Assembly: GCA_034401795.1 (NCBI GenBank)
Contig: CM067367.1
Location: forward strand, 32,625,733 to 32,689,732
DNA length: 64,000 bases
Reading direction: 5' to 3'
Source: Chaetoderma sp. LZ-2023a
Taxonomy: Eukaryota; Mollusca; Caudofoveata; Chaetodermatida; Chaetodermatidae
Of the stretch, positions 1-57,674 are shown one piece after another; the stretch's first letter is position 1, and each line of letters opens with the position of its first letter. The translations under genes and the position numbers were made by a program. A model generated the notes under the pieces. That model was not told where the DNA came from, searched no databases, and saw only the letters and a program-made list of their open reading frames with translations.

Positions 1-1042
1 ACACTGGCCTCATTTAAATACTCGCAGATTTTGTCTGGACTCTGGTTTATCAACGCGCTCGACTGCCAAAATAAAATTTACCATTTGCTGGTCGCAATAA
101 TAGCAAGAACAATCCAGATTGAAAATAGCGCGCTCCAATGTCTCAAAGAGCGGGTTATAGTTAGCGAGTCGACCACACACTTTGACCGATACTCCCGCGA
201 ACGTTATTATGTCAATAAAAATAGTGACCTAATAAAGTCGTGAAACTAAACAGTCGCAATAGCCATGTTTTTCTTCTCTTAATCAGAAAGCCGATTTATT
301 TATTTTACCTACATTTACCGTTGATTGGAGATGGAAATGAAAAAAATTGTTCTAATTTCGTGGCATGCCTCAATCTCCGATGACAGTATACCGTTGTACC
401 GTGGTATTTTTTCATGGTACCGATACCGTCATGTAAATGTCAATACCATCCAGCTCTAATACACACACCTGTAATAATGTGAAGGATGGCCGGCATCAAA
501 CTGATGAATAATTTGAAATTACTTTGACTGGAAGTTATTACATTGGGACATTTCTGAAAAGCTTTAACATTTTTTCAATTCTTGGTGCATGCCGAACACA
601 ATTAAACTTGATATGTCAAGCGATATTCACTTAGAGCTCAACAAAAATCTAAATTTTTATCCTCGCCCAATAAGGGGAAGAGGCATTGCAATTGTGTGTC
701 TGTGTGCGTGCGTGCATGCGTGCCTGCCTGCCTGCCTGCCTGCCTGTCTGTTTGTCTGTCTGTGTGTCCAGAGTTGCATATCAAATACTATTGATCCGAT
801 TTGGCTCAAATTTCAACATGAGGAAGGAACTTGTCATGCAGAAAATTTCCTGATGGCTGTGATCTGGATAAAACATCCGGGAACAAGATCAGATTAATAT
901 GTGACTATATACTAAGATTGCACAACTTTGGGCCTAGGCTGAAATATGATAGATGTATATACATCTTTAAATCGTAAATGTTTCTGAAATATTGTTTTCT
1001 GGCTGGCTGGCTGGGCTCGTAAAAACGATTAACTAAACTCAC
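1..1042. other. Intronic sequence at left edge, no exon seen
   Basis: Lies downstream of the DFG exon donor and should be intron. It holds a TGCC tetranucleotide run at about 717-745. No later kinase motif (such as the SPEQ region) was seen in any minus-strand frame. Confidence 0.6.
717..745. repeat. (TGCC)n microsatellite
   Basis: About six to seven consecutive TGCC units that grade into TGTC/TGTG. This creates the cysteine-rich artefact reading frame across it. Confidence 0.9.
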
Positions 1043-47111
<46,069 letters not shown>

Positions 47112-47280
47112 GGTTCCTCTAAGGCACACAATATAATCAGCTGCCACAGACTGTTAGAATCTCACAAGATAGCAAAGTAGCCAGAGATCACTGATCATCC
47201 TGAAACAGTTTAATTAGCATATGAATGACAGTAGAATAAGAAGAAAGCATGAGCAATCGGAGATCGCAAACCTTCGCCTT

Positions 47281-47461
47281 CTAGTTCTTGTCATAATGTA
47301 AAGAATTTTCGGAATCTTTAAGATTTTCTGGACTTTTTTACAGCATGCCTAAAGTTGTGGCATCCTAGTGACTAGGATTCCACAACTTTAGGCATGTTAT
47401 AAGAAAATCCATAAAATCTGAAAGATTCCGAAAATTCTTTACAATATGACAAGTAGCCTAG
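47281..47461. repeat. Long near-perfect palindrome upstream of the kinase gene
   Basis: Arms of about 85-90 bp: TAAAGAATTTTCGGAATCTT and GCATGCCTAAAGTTGTGG on the left are mirrored on the right. The centre is CATCCTAGTGACTAGGATTC. It lies 170 bp upstream of the ATG. No TTAA ends, and it differs from MITE families A-C. Confidence 0.88.
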
Positions 47462-47654
47462 TGTACACCATGTCTTGTGGTAAAATTTGAGACAAATCAG
47501 AGCAGTAGTTTACTTATTTACTAGATACAAAACGTTATCCAAACCGGATCTGGGTTATTTTATCCGGATCATGGCCAGTCAGGAAATCTTCATGCATGGC
47601 AAGTTTCTTTATTGAGTTAGAATTGGAGTCAAATCGAATAACATTTTAGACACA

Positions 47655-47752
47655 GCAGATGACTCATAGCGGATGACTCATAGCAGATGACTCATAGCAG
47701 ATGACTCATAGTGGATGACTCATAGCGGATGACTCATGGCGGATGACTCATC
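47655..47752. promoter_or_regulatory. 14-bp tandem array with seven TGACTCA sites
   Basis: TGACTCA occurs at 47660, 47674, 47688, 47702, 47716, 47730 and 47744, exactly 14 bp apart, in units like GCGGATGACTCATA. TGACTCA is the AP-1/Gcn4-class bZIP site. The array is about 550-640 bp upstream of the kinase start codon. Regulatory function is inferred from position and motif only. Confidence 0.6.
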
Positions 47753-48159
47753 TGCTGAGCGCTATATCTAAAAAGTTGTCTGATGTGGCTCAGGTTCAGC
47801 GTATGAATAATTCATTATGTACAAGTACCTTACATACATGGATTCTTTGATAAAAAAGTCAAAACTGCTTTATTGCAGTTTTTCACATATTTTGCTACAT
47901 TGACCAAAACATTTCCTGTGCACTAGGATTTTTGCAGAAGACACAATGGCGGGCTTACATGTACCTAAAAATAATGCAATATATATTTAACTGCCCACTT
48001 AATGCGAAAAATATAATTTGACCTGATCTGGATTTTATAATCATTCAATGAAGAATTGTTAATTAGTACATCTACAGCATCTGTTTATAAAGTTCTACTT
48101 CTATATGAAATTGGCAAAAACATGCGCATGCACCTGAAAATTGTTGAACACAAGTCTTG

Positions 48160-49130
48160 ACTCTTGAAAAGTGAGACAATTTTTATAAATCTACCACAGG
48201 AATGATTGGATCAATAACCGAGCCAGTAGTAGCTAAATCTATCCAAAAAAATATCCTTCTCTACTTGTAAATAGGCACTGACTCAGCAAAACTGTGGACT
48301 TACTTGTGCATTACCTGTGTATCATAGATTATACATAGATATGATGCAATACACTACAGCCAATATGAATGCAGCACATACAGTACAACTCATAAATAAG
48401 TTAACACACTTCCAAAACAAAAACAGAAACATCTTAGTTAGTACAATGTTGAATGCGACGTACGAAATATTCTGGTGAGTATTTTGAACATAATTAGATT
48501 GGAAGCCATTGCTGCCTTAGTTCGAAATATTCAACAGGAAGTTATTCTTTTGAAAATGTATTACATTATTTCTGACCCATATTCTATAATGCAGCAGTTT
48601 ATAATATGTTAAACTGTCTGCCTGCTGAATTTTTGCAGACTACTACATTTTCCATGGGCTTTAACACTGGATATGCTGAATATTTCAAAGGCAATTTGAC
48701 TGAAAGTTGTTGGTGGCTTAGCGACCAACAACTTTCAGTCAAATTGCTATCAGAGTAGTCAGCAGGTCAGAGTTATTGCCCATTGAAATTATTAGCAAGT
48801 GGTTTGCAGCAGTCATACAGTTAAAACTGATACCATTGAATTGTTATCTTGTGGTTGCAAAAACATTTTGATTCAGCTTAGTGCATTCGGGCTAATCATT
48901 TAACCCTCAAATCTGTTCACGAAAATTTAAATTTTCTCAAAGAAGAAATTTTCTGACCAAGATTTTTTTTTTAATTTACTGGTCACTGAAAGTACTTCCT
49001 CGGTTATCGCCGTTTCGGGCCAGTCATTCCAGTGGGTAGATTGTCAAAAATAGTCTTCACTTGGTAAGTTGGTCTGCAAATGAACATTTCTCAATGCTCA
49101 AGGCCACTGTAAAAGACGTCTTTGCATTTA
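48160..49130. mobile_element. Cluster of eroded foldback MITEs
   Basis: Family B fragments at about 48160-48270 and 48900-49130 (CTGCAAATGAACATTTCTCA), a family A fragment at about 48475-48537, and a distinct foldback at about 48672-48768 with AACTTTCAGTCAAATTGC mirrored by GCAATTTGACTGAAAGTT. Confidence 0.65.
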
Positions 49131-49212
49131 AATGTTCAATCAAATATTCAAGTTAATAAACATCAGCTGATTATTACTCAGCATTAGAATTATATCAGAT
49201 GATGCAATTATA

Positions 49213-50877
49213 TATACACCTGTGCAAAAGTTAAGCACCAGCAAAAACAATAGAACGTAGATACATGATGGTACAACTAGGCTGCCATACTTTTTGTCCC
49301 CGCGTTAGCTGACATAATTCCAAGTACGAAATGCACATGCATGCATGACTTCACGCCGCTTGATGTCCGTGCGTGGCGGGAAACAGCACACGTGTTCAGT
49401 TATGTAAAAGTCCAGTTTGAGGTGTAGAACATTACATACAGATTTAGGCGACAAGATTAGGAATTTTGTGTTCATGACCGTGGTTTATTTGTACAGAGAG
49501 AATTAGCTCTTGATTGTGAACCGCTATGGCAAGACGAAGGTTAAGTGATCGTGTGAAATGGCAAATCATAGGCATGCATACCACTGGTATGTCATGCAGA
49601 GAGATTGGCAGACAGCTGAACATTAACCATACTGTAATCAGTCGTTTGATTGCAAAACATGGGCAAACTAACGAGGTGAAGGACAGGCCTAGATCTGGAA
49701 GACCGAAGAAGACTACTGCCCGTGATGATCGAGCCCTAGTACGCCTTGTTAGGAGATCTCCATTCACCAACAGCAGAGTGCTCAGCCAGCAATGGGAAAC
49801 GCGCAATAGAGTGTCAATGTCTACCGTCAAAAGGAGACTGTATGCTGCTGGCATGAAAGCTAGGAGACCTGTCAGACGTCCTCTCCTCACTGCACACCAC
49901 AAAGAGGAGCGTCTGAGGTGGTGCAACGAAAGAAGACACTGGAACATGAGATCCTGGAGACGGGTACACTGGTCCGATGAAAGTCGGTTCCTGCTTCATG
50001 CCACAGATGGTCGAACTCGTGTATGGAGGTCCAGACGCACGGCGTACGACCAACGTAACATCATGGAAGAAGTTCCATTTGGTGGAGGTTCCGTTATGAT
50101 ATGGGGGTGCATCTCATTTGATTGTAAGCTGGATCTGTTGACTGTACCTGGAACACTAAATGGACAAAGATTTAAAAATTCCATACTGGATAGAGTTGTG
50201 GTCCCTCATTTTGTAAATCATGCACCTGGAACCCACCTTATATTCATGGATGACAACGCCCGACCACATCGTGCTAGAGCTGTGCATGAATACCTCCGCC
50301 AGAATGCCATCGAAACCCTACCATGGCCAGCAAGGAGCCCTGACATGAACCCTATTGAGCATATCTGGGACATTCTGGGAAACATGGTGAGAAGGAGGGA
50401 TCCTCCTGTGCAGAACCTACAGGAATTAACAGACGCACTCCATCTTGAATGGCAACGAATACCACAATGGCGTATCAGTCGGTTGGTGACCAGCATGAGA
50501 CGTCGTGTCCAGGCCGTCATCCAGGCACAAGGTGGATATACCCGGTATTAATAATGACAGTCTCAAACTCGTGCACAGATGTTAAACTTCGTTTTCAGAC
50601 ACCATTAATGACAATCTAGCAACGTGTGTCAACTGTAGGGCAATAGTTGTCAGTTGTGTCAACGTAACCATATTCAGGCCTCGTTTTCAAGTTCAAACAA
50701 AAACATACAGTGTTTCCCCACCATCATAATCAGCATTCCTCTAGTTGCATTATTACCTCTTGCACTAAGATGGATGGGTACATAAATGTTTATGCTATTG
50801 CTTTCTTCATAGCACATGAATATACCCTCGCATGTGCGTAAAAATAGGGTGGTGCTTAACTTTTGCACAGGTGTATA
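49213..50877 (+). mobile_element. Tc1-like DNA transposon, apparently complete (1.67 kb)
   Basis: 28-bp terminal inverted repeats: TATACACCTGTGCAAAAGTT + AAGCACCA at 49213-49240, mirrored at 50850-50877. TA-rich flanks fit the Tc1/mariner TA target. The single central ORF is intact. It lies 2.1 kb upstream of the kinase gene. Confidence 0.93.
49526..50551 (+). CDS. Tc1-like transposase, DD34E, intact
   Basis: A 341-codon uninterrupted ORF; the length is typical for the family. N-terminal paired-like helix-turn-helix (SCREIGRQLNINHTVISRLI) and a GRPKK AT-hook-like linker (RSGRPKKTT) bind the terminal repeats. The catalytic triad is DESRF after VHWS, DDNARPH after IFM, and Glu in SPDMNPIEHIW, with 34 residues between the second Asp and the Glu. 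The protein cuts and pastes the element at TA sites (family knowledge). The ATG follows a short AT-rich leader; no intron is evident. Intact ORF plus intact TIRs suggest recent arrival, and possibly an active copy. Confidence 0.95.
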   Translation: MARRRLSDRVKWQIIGMHTTGMSCREIGRQLNINHTVISRLIAKHGQTNEVKDRPRSGRPKKTTARDDRALVRLVRRSPFTNSRVLSQQWETRNRVSMSTVKRRLYAAGMKARRPVRRPLLTAHHKEERLRWCNERRHWNMRSWRRVHWSDESRFLLHATDGRTRVWRSRRTAYDQRNIMEEVPFGGGSVMIWGCISFDCKLDLLTVPGTLNGQRFKNSILDRVVVPHFVNHAPGTHLIFMDDNARPHRARAVHEYLRQNAIETLPWPARSPDMNPIEHIWDILGNMVRRRDPPVQNLQELTDALHLEWQRIPQWRISRLVTSMRRRVQAVIQAQGGYTRY

Positions 50878-50901
50878 TTATCTTGGCATAACCATTGCAA
50901 G

Positions 50902-51106
50902 TTAACCCTCTCACCAACAAATCCGTGAAAAAGTAAATTCTTTACGATACAAAACTTATTCTTTTGAATATTTTGAAATTAATTTTACTGGAAGCCATTG
51001 CTGCCTAAGGAAGCAATGGCTTCCAGTTAAATTAATTTCAAAATAGTCCAGTTTTCCTGTTGCCTTGTAAATGAGATATGGGAAATTCATCAGTGAAAGG
51101 GTTAGC
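50902..51106. mobile_element. Full TTAA-flanked MITE, family A
   Basis: TTAACCCTCTCACCAACAAA at the left, palindromic centre GCTGCCTAAGGAAGC, and CATCAGTGAAAGGGTTAG at the right (terminal A mutated). It adjoins the Tc1 element. Confidence 0.82.
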
Positions 51107-51554
51107 ACATAATTGTAAGACGTACTACGCAGTTTAAAACATTATGTGATGCTCGGCTGACTTTATTGATCGTTTTTTCAATTTAAACACCCCGCAGTGT
51201 ATTCCTTAACACGGTTTGGTGATCGACTTCCACATTGACATTTCTTGAAAATTATGCTAGATACAATACGTTGTACATAATTTTTTGAAATGAACTTTAA
51301 TCTGTTTACGAAATTGATTATAGAAACTGAAATATAAGAATCAAAGGTTTGTAGTACGTTAAGTTAAATACTAATGGTAAACTGTCAGCATTTGTAATAA
51401 TCTACTGGTAAGTTACCAGTTTTCGTTTATTACCACGGTTTGATGATACCGCCCACCCACCCCACCCCACCCCCACAATCCTATGTGTTTCTTATTTAAC
51501 TCTCTAACCCCTGCCTCAGACTAGAAATTTTAAATTCTTTCTAAAGTAAGAAAT

Positions 51555-51640
51555 ATTCTGTTGAATATTTTGAAACTAATTTGACTAGCAGCAAGCCAGC
51601 AACAGATTTCAGTCAAGTTGGTTACAAAATATTCAACAAG
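51555..51640. mobile_element. Family A foldback core (diverged)
   Basis: CTGTTGAATATTTTGAAACT and the mirrored GGTTACAAAATATTCAACA with a shortened centre. Confidence 0.65.
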
Positions 51641-51679
51641 TTTCCTGCATATCTCTAGTAATTTATACGACAATGATTT

Positions 51680-51918
51680 TAAATCTTTAATGGTCAAGCC
51701 GGCCAAAACCGGCCTCTGTTATGGTCTTGTGGAATGTCCATTTACTGGCCAAGAGAAAACTTCTTTTTTTTAATTTACCACTGGAATGACTGGCTCGATA
51801 ACCGAGCCAGTCATAGCAGTGATAAATTTTTTAAATTTTTATTCCCTTGGCCTGTAAGTGGACATTCCACAGGCATATGTTCAAAATTTCTTGACCAAAT
51901 TTGACCATTAAAGGGTTA
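51680..51918. mobile_element. Foldback MITE, family B
   Basis: CTTTAATGGTCAAGCCGGCC at the left, hairpin GACTGGCTCGATAACCGAGC, and TTGACCATTAAAGGGTTAAT at the right. Confidence 0.85.
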
Positions 51919-52027
51919 ATGGTTACCCGAAACCTACATTGATCAGAGACTGTTCCAGAAGGAGGAAGTATAAAATAATCTGTCCTTGTATAACCAGTCA
52001 TGCCTGAGCGACTGTGTCAGTCAACGC

Positions 52028-52257
52028 TTAACCCTATAACACTCAATCCAGCCAAAAGTGTCTTCTTCAGTGGGCTAGAGAAACGGCCATTTCCGATCAA
52101 GAGATTATTTTTGAAATTTTACGACTGGAATGACTGGCTCGATAATCGAGCCAGTCACTCCAGTGATAAATTTTCTAAAACAATCTTAAAGATCTTGCTC
52201 TGCAAATGGACATTTTCTAGGAAAAAATTGTAATTTTCTTCAGGATTAACGGGTTAA
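52028..52257. mobile_element. TTAA-flanked MITE, family B
   Basis: TTAACCCTATAACACTCAAT at the left and TTAACGGGTTAA at the right, with the hairpin CTGGCTCGATAATCGAGCCAG. Confidence 0.83.
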
Positions 52258-52259
52258 GT

Positions 52260-55200
52260 AATATGATAGCACAGATCCATAATATATCAGCCAATATGAC
52301 ACGTCCTGACAATCTATTTTTCTTGAAAGCTTTTTATCGACATTATCGTGGGTTTTTCCAAATCTTGGGGGCTGTTTTGGGTTCGTACTCAATTCACAAT
52401 TGAGAAATTCCATTGTTTTAAAACATATTCAGGGTTAGAAATAAATGAAAAGATGCAGTTGCCCACAGGGTAATGTATGATGCCATTTCATGCATTTTCA
52501 GTATCTTCTGGTAGCGGGCCTCAGAACTTCTATTCAGAATTTTCACAGGCAAAATCCTAGAATATCAATTTAAAGGCAAGCATTTTCTAAAGATGTTGAA
52601 TATCTTAAAACAGATTTGTCTGAAACATATTGATGCCTTACAAAGCAATGACACCCCGCATACGAAGCATTTCAAATTCTAATGTTCCAGGCGAGTGACA
52701 GGCCATTAGGCCTCTTGTTATTGGCTCTGATAATTTTAACTTTTGACCTATACTCCTAACAAGTAGTTTCAGAGATCTTTAAAGTCCGTACGCAAACACA
52801 ATTTTAATAGCCATTTATTAAAACATAATTGAAATACAATCAAAATCCATCTCCCACATATAAATAGTGTGAGCATACAGTAAGAAATAAGCAAGAAATT
52901 CAAATTTGAAAACGTGCAAAATTCTGAATTCAACCTTTTCAATTCCGGCAATCGATAAGCCAACTGTATCTACATTACTCTAGTTACTGCTAGCATAGCC
53001 CTGCAGAGGAATCAATAGTAAATGATGCATATATAGAAAGTGGTGTCGCCGAAATTACCTTCAGTACCCGTGATATTTGCAATTAGTTTTAGTAACGTTT
53101 TTTCTACTGAATACGCTCGTACATGTTTATTTTTTATTAAACAGACTAACTTCCTCTAAGTTGGTTATCAAAGGTGTTGAAAAATCACGAAAATCTGTCT
53201 AGTTTTCATTGAAATTATGGTGAAAGGGAGATAAATGTCATCTTATAAGAACCGTCTGAGCAAAGAAATTTGCGTGATAACGTCCAATACACGTGATACA
53301 CTTTGAGTTGGGAATTGATCAGCGCGTTGGTGGCAGGCTGTCAGATATTGAACAAACGTTGTTTTTTGTTATTAACAGAGAACGCTTTAAGCAAATTAGT
53401 GTGTATTGTATGAAATATTAACACATGTCATACATGTGTGATCTATTTATGCAAAGTTATACCAGTCATGTCAGGCACACTTTAAATGTTTTACTAAAAA
53501 TATCACATAGCAAATCGAGTAATCAGGTTCTCTTGAACAAACTTAGTTCAGCTATTGCCATAGATGAAGTTTCTCACGGTTCACATCAAAGTGTCTAGCG
53601 GTTTCGAAGATTTTTAAATGTGTTTCTAGAAATATCTCAAAATCAAAGATGGCCACTGGCCAAATAGTTCAATCTGCTTGTTCTGAACAAACTCGTATAT
53701 CTATGCCCTAAGGCAGCTTCATGCCAAATATCATTGAAATCGGACCACTGGTTCTTGCAGATATTTGAATTTTCCCATTCTTTTTCTATAGATTTGGCGA
53801 AAAAACTAATCCAAGATGACCACAGACCCATCTATTGGCAAAAGGAAAAGTGCAGAACTTGACATCGCTATACCCATAAACCGACATAAAACAAATTTAA
53901 CTTTAAGTACTACAAAATAAAAAAATTCCAATATGACATCCAAGATGCTAAATTCTGATTGGTTATTGACCGACATATTTTTAACATACTGATTTTCCTT
54001 GAACAATCTTGAATCAGGGTTAGAAATAAATGAAAGGATCTAGTTGCTCGCAGGGGAACCTATGATGCCATTTCATGCATTTTCAGGTAGCCCATTGCAG
54101 ATTAAGGTTGCCCTTATATGTTAAACTAAATGACAAAGAAAATTAGAATCACTTGTTTTGTCAAGTAAATTCTGAAGAATGGCCACAATTACTCAGAAAT
54201 GACATTAAGCATACTCAGGTTACTCGTTCTGATAATTAAATGACTTAAAACGAAAAGAATTAATCAGTAGGTATAAAAAACACAACTATAATTAGTATTA
54301 ATCTGAGTATTTATCCTGTTTTCCCTGTGTACCACTAATAGCCAAAAGCTTAGTTGCCCTTTTGCAATTCAGGTTGCCTTGGGCAACAGGGCTAATGGAC
54401 ATTTCTATCCCTGTTGAATCCATTGAATGACTTTCAGTCCCTAATCATATTTACCATATTGCAGCCAAAACCCTTTGGCGGTTTAGGAGAGATTGTTTTT
54501 GTGAAAACTAGGTCATCCAAGATGGCTGTAAAATAAAACAACTAGTCAGGTTATCTTAAATAAACTTGTTTCATCTAGTGCCCTAGATGACATTTCTCGG
54601 GTTTGTCATCAATATGTCAAGCGCTTTCGGAGGTTTAAAAGGCGTTTCTAAGACTAGCGCAAAATGCAAGATGGCTGCCAGCCAAATCGCTTAATCAACT
54701 CTTTTGAATAAACTTGGATCTCCATGTCCTACGGAAACTTCCTGAAAAATATAATTGAAAATGGCCCAGTGGTTCTTGAAAAGATATCGGTTAAGAAAAA
54801 GTTGATGGACAGACGATAGATGGACAGTCACTATGGCAAACACTCACTTGGCCAATCTAGCCAGGTGAGCTAACAAGCCTACAAATGCATCAATACACCA
54901 AGTTTGGTTACCATATACGAAAAGCTCTTGAATCTACAACCCAAATATTTTACTATTAGTTCCAATGGGAAAATTTATATTTGACCTATATTATCAATGA
55001 ACTAGGCTAGACTGACCTAGTTCTTGTGTGGCTGGTAGCTTATGCTTATAGGTACCCAGCCACCAAGTTAGAATCCAATTCCTCTAAAAATGATGAAACA
55101 TGCCAATGAAGTAATATCTTTCCCCATTCACTCCCATACTGCAGAAAATACGCAATTTTGATAACTCTGCTGTTTGTCATCGATAAATTACTTTCAGTCA

Positions 55201-55260
55201 AATCATGTTCAATGTAAGCAAATTTTAAAGTTCTACAAGAGTATATTTAATCATAGTTTA
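52260..55260. other. Intergenic sequence with diverged repeats, no gene recognised
   Basis: Two copies of a segment with AGGGTTAGAAATAAATGAAA..CATTTCATGCATTTTCA occur at about 52430 and 54013. AAGATGGCC-type blocks are at 53500-53990 and 54420-54870. No ORF has recognisable domains. Confidence 0.6.
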
Positions 55261-55263
55261 TTT

Positions 55264-55795
55264 AACCCTTTCACTGATGAAACTGCCCTTAAATCTCAAT
55301 TTGAATGTAACCATACAGGAAAGCCACTAAATATTTTGAAATCAATTTGAATGGACGATATCGCTGTCTTTGGCACACCCCTGAAAACACCTATTTCAAT
55401 GGTGCCTGGCACTTTGTCATGCACCAACTACCTTGTACCAGACATTCAGAATTTACTGCCTGCCTCTGCTTTTCCACTTAGAAATGTGCTTTACTAGAAA
55501 CTGAAAATAGGTAACCCAAGCTCATAGTGATTACACAACACATTTGCTTTCTGAATGTTATGTCGCTTTGTATGTCAGTTGTTTGCTCGCACATTGGAAC
55601 TAACTGTGACTATAAATCTGTCAGGTACTGGAGTGTCCATGTCTGACATGTGCTTGTTTTGTGCCTGACAATGTCAGGTGTCAGGCACTTATTTTCAAGC
55701 TTGCTTAGGCAGCAACATCAGGCAGCAACAGATTTCAGGCAAATTAATTTCAAAATAGTTTATGAAAAACTTCCCGTTGAAAGGGTCAAACAGGA
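55264..55795. mobile_element. Family A MITE split by a foreign insertion of about 350 bp
   Basis: Left half from TTAACCCTTTCACTGATGAA to about 55370. The right half resumes at AGGCAGCAACAGATTTCAGG and ends CGTTGAAAGGGTCAAA. The intervening sequence has no recognisable content. Confidence 0.65.
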
Positions 55796-55829
55796 TTTCA
55801 CAAAGGAAGTAAATATAAGAGATTAACAA

Positions 55830-56810
55830 GTGCTCCGCAAATGGCGCAAAGTGCCCCACCATGATGACAAACCAATGAATGAGAGCTACATTCTTCAGAA
55901 AATAGTGATTTCTGCCTCAGATGTAGACCAGTCATCCTACGAAGTTTCAAAGAGATCCGCTAAACAGTCATGGAGTTATCGTCTGGAAATCAATTTTAAA
56001 GATGGCCGCCAGTGGCCGGCGGACGTAATTGGATTTCGGATAGCTACAATTTCGATATTTCTTCCTGAAACCTAGTCAAGTCATCCTATGATGTTTCAAG
56101 GCGATCCGCTAAATGGAAAGAGTTATCGTTTGGAAAGCAATTTTCAAGATGCCCACCAGTGGCTGGTAGCCATCTTGGACTTAGGATCATATTTGATTTT
56201 GATAGGTTTCTTCTCCAGATGTATTCCAATCACCATATGAAGTTTCAAAGGAATCCGATAAACAGTAATGGAGTTATTGTCAGGAAACCAATTTTCAAGA
56301 TGGCCACCCTTGGCTGGTTATAGGCCATCTAGGATTTCAGATTATTCTCGATTTCAATATGTTTCTTCCTCATACCTAGCCCAACCACTCCATGAAGTTT
56401 TAAAATGATCCGATAAAGGTAACAGAGTTATCATCCGGAAACCAATTTTCAAGATGGCCACCGGTGGCTGGCGGCCAACTTGGATTTCGGATCATCATCA
56501 AATTCGATAGGTTTCTTCCCCAGGCCTAGTCCAACCACTGCATGAAGTTTCAAAGTGATCCAATCAACAGTAACAGAGTTATCATCCGGAAACCACTTTT
56601 CAAGCCACTGGTGGCCATCTTGGATTTCGGTTCATCGTCGATTTCAATAGGTTTCTTCCCAAGACCTAGTCCAACCACCCTATGAAGTTTCCATGTGATC
56701 CGACAAACGGTAACAGAGTTATCATCCAGAAACCACTCTACCGCCCGCACGACCGTTCGCCCGGGTGGCGCCATTACATAACAAAATATTTGGCGGGTAT
56801 AAAAACTTGC
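55830..56810. repeat. AAGATGGCC tandem repeat, about six 150-bp units
   Basis: Each unit contains AGAGTTATC.TCCGGAAACCA, TTTTCAAGATGGCCACC and GGTTTCTTCCCCAG. Diverged head-to-tail copies, non-coding. Confidence 0.8.
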
Positions 56811-57670
56811 CAAAATCCAAGATGGATGTCGGTCACGTTGGCCGATCGGCTCCGTTTGAATACATTTGGATCTCTATGCCCTAAGCATGCTTCCTGCCAC
56901 ATATAAATGAAATCGACCCAGTGGTTCTTGAGTTGTTTAAAGAAAAAGTTGACAGCCGGACACCAGACAGTCGCCATGGCATAAGCTCACTTGAACCATT
57001 CTTGCCAGGTGAGCTAAAAATGTATAAAAAGTGGGTAGTGTGCTAGATGGTTGCTTAGGTGTATAGATGGACTGAAGTGATAATATAATCCCTCCACAAC
57101 ACACACCCCACCCAAAAAACTAAATTTCCATAGTGAATAATTGATATTGGCTATTTATTTCAAACTTATGCAGGTTAGCGCAGAGGTTAAGCAAAAAATC
57201 GTTCAAATTGTGATAAAAGCACCCAATTTGATTCAGACATAGGTTAATATATGTTTTATGATCCCGGCGAGGGGGGGGGGAGGGGGAGAGCACAAAATTG
57301 GGCCCAGATTTTCCCCTAAAGTGCAGCGCCTCCTGTGAGTAACAATTCATGCTAATTTTAATGAAATATTTTGATGTGCATGTGTTTATTTTGACTCAGC
57401 GTGATATAAAATCCAAAATTGATACAGACATTGTTTAATACACCTTTTACAATTAATTCTGTTGACATTTCAACAGGACCAGTAGTGCCACCTATAGGCA
57501 ACAATTTTCATTTTTCCAAATGAGATATTTTGAGCCATATTTGATTCAGATTTTAATTAAGATCACTCTTGATTTTGGCAGGTATGTTTTTCTAGCCCAT
57601 AAAAATTATTTTACACCTATATTTATATTCAACATGCCACTAGAGGCGTTTCCTTTCATCCGACATAAAA
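56811..57670. other. Repeat remnant and unremarkable AT-rich sequence
   Basis: Up to about 57015 is a fragment of the long interspersed repeat (ends CATGGCATAAGCTCACTTGA and CCAGGTGAGCTAAAAA). Beyond it is AT-rich sequence with a G-run at about 57267-57285 and no recognised feature. Confidence 0.5.
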
Positions 57671-57674
57671 CACT

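Noticed and set aside
589-897. Cysteine-rich 102-codon ORF
   Set aside because: Produced by a (TGCC)n run; no domain and no splice context.
49444-49947. 167-codon minus-strand ORF
   Set aside because: Antisense shadow of the Tc1 transposase.
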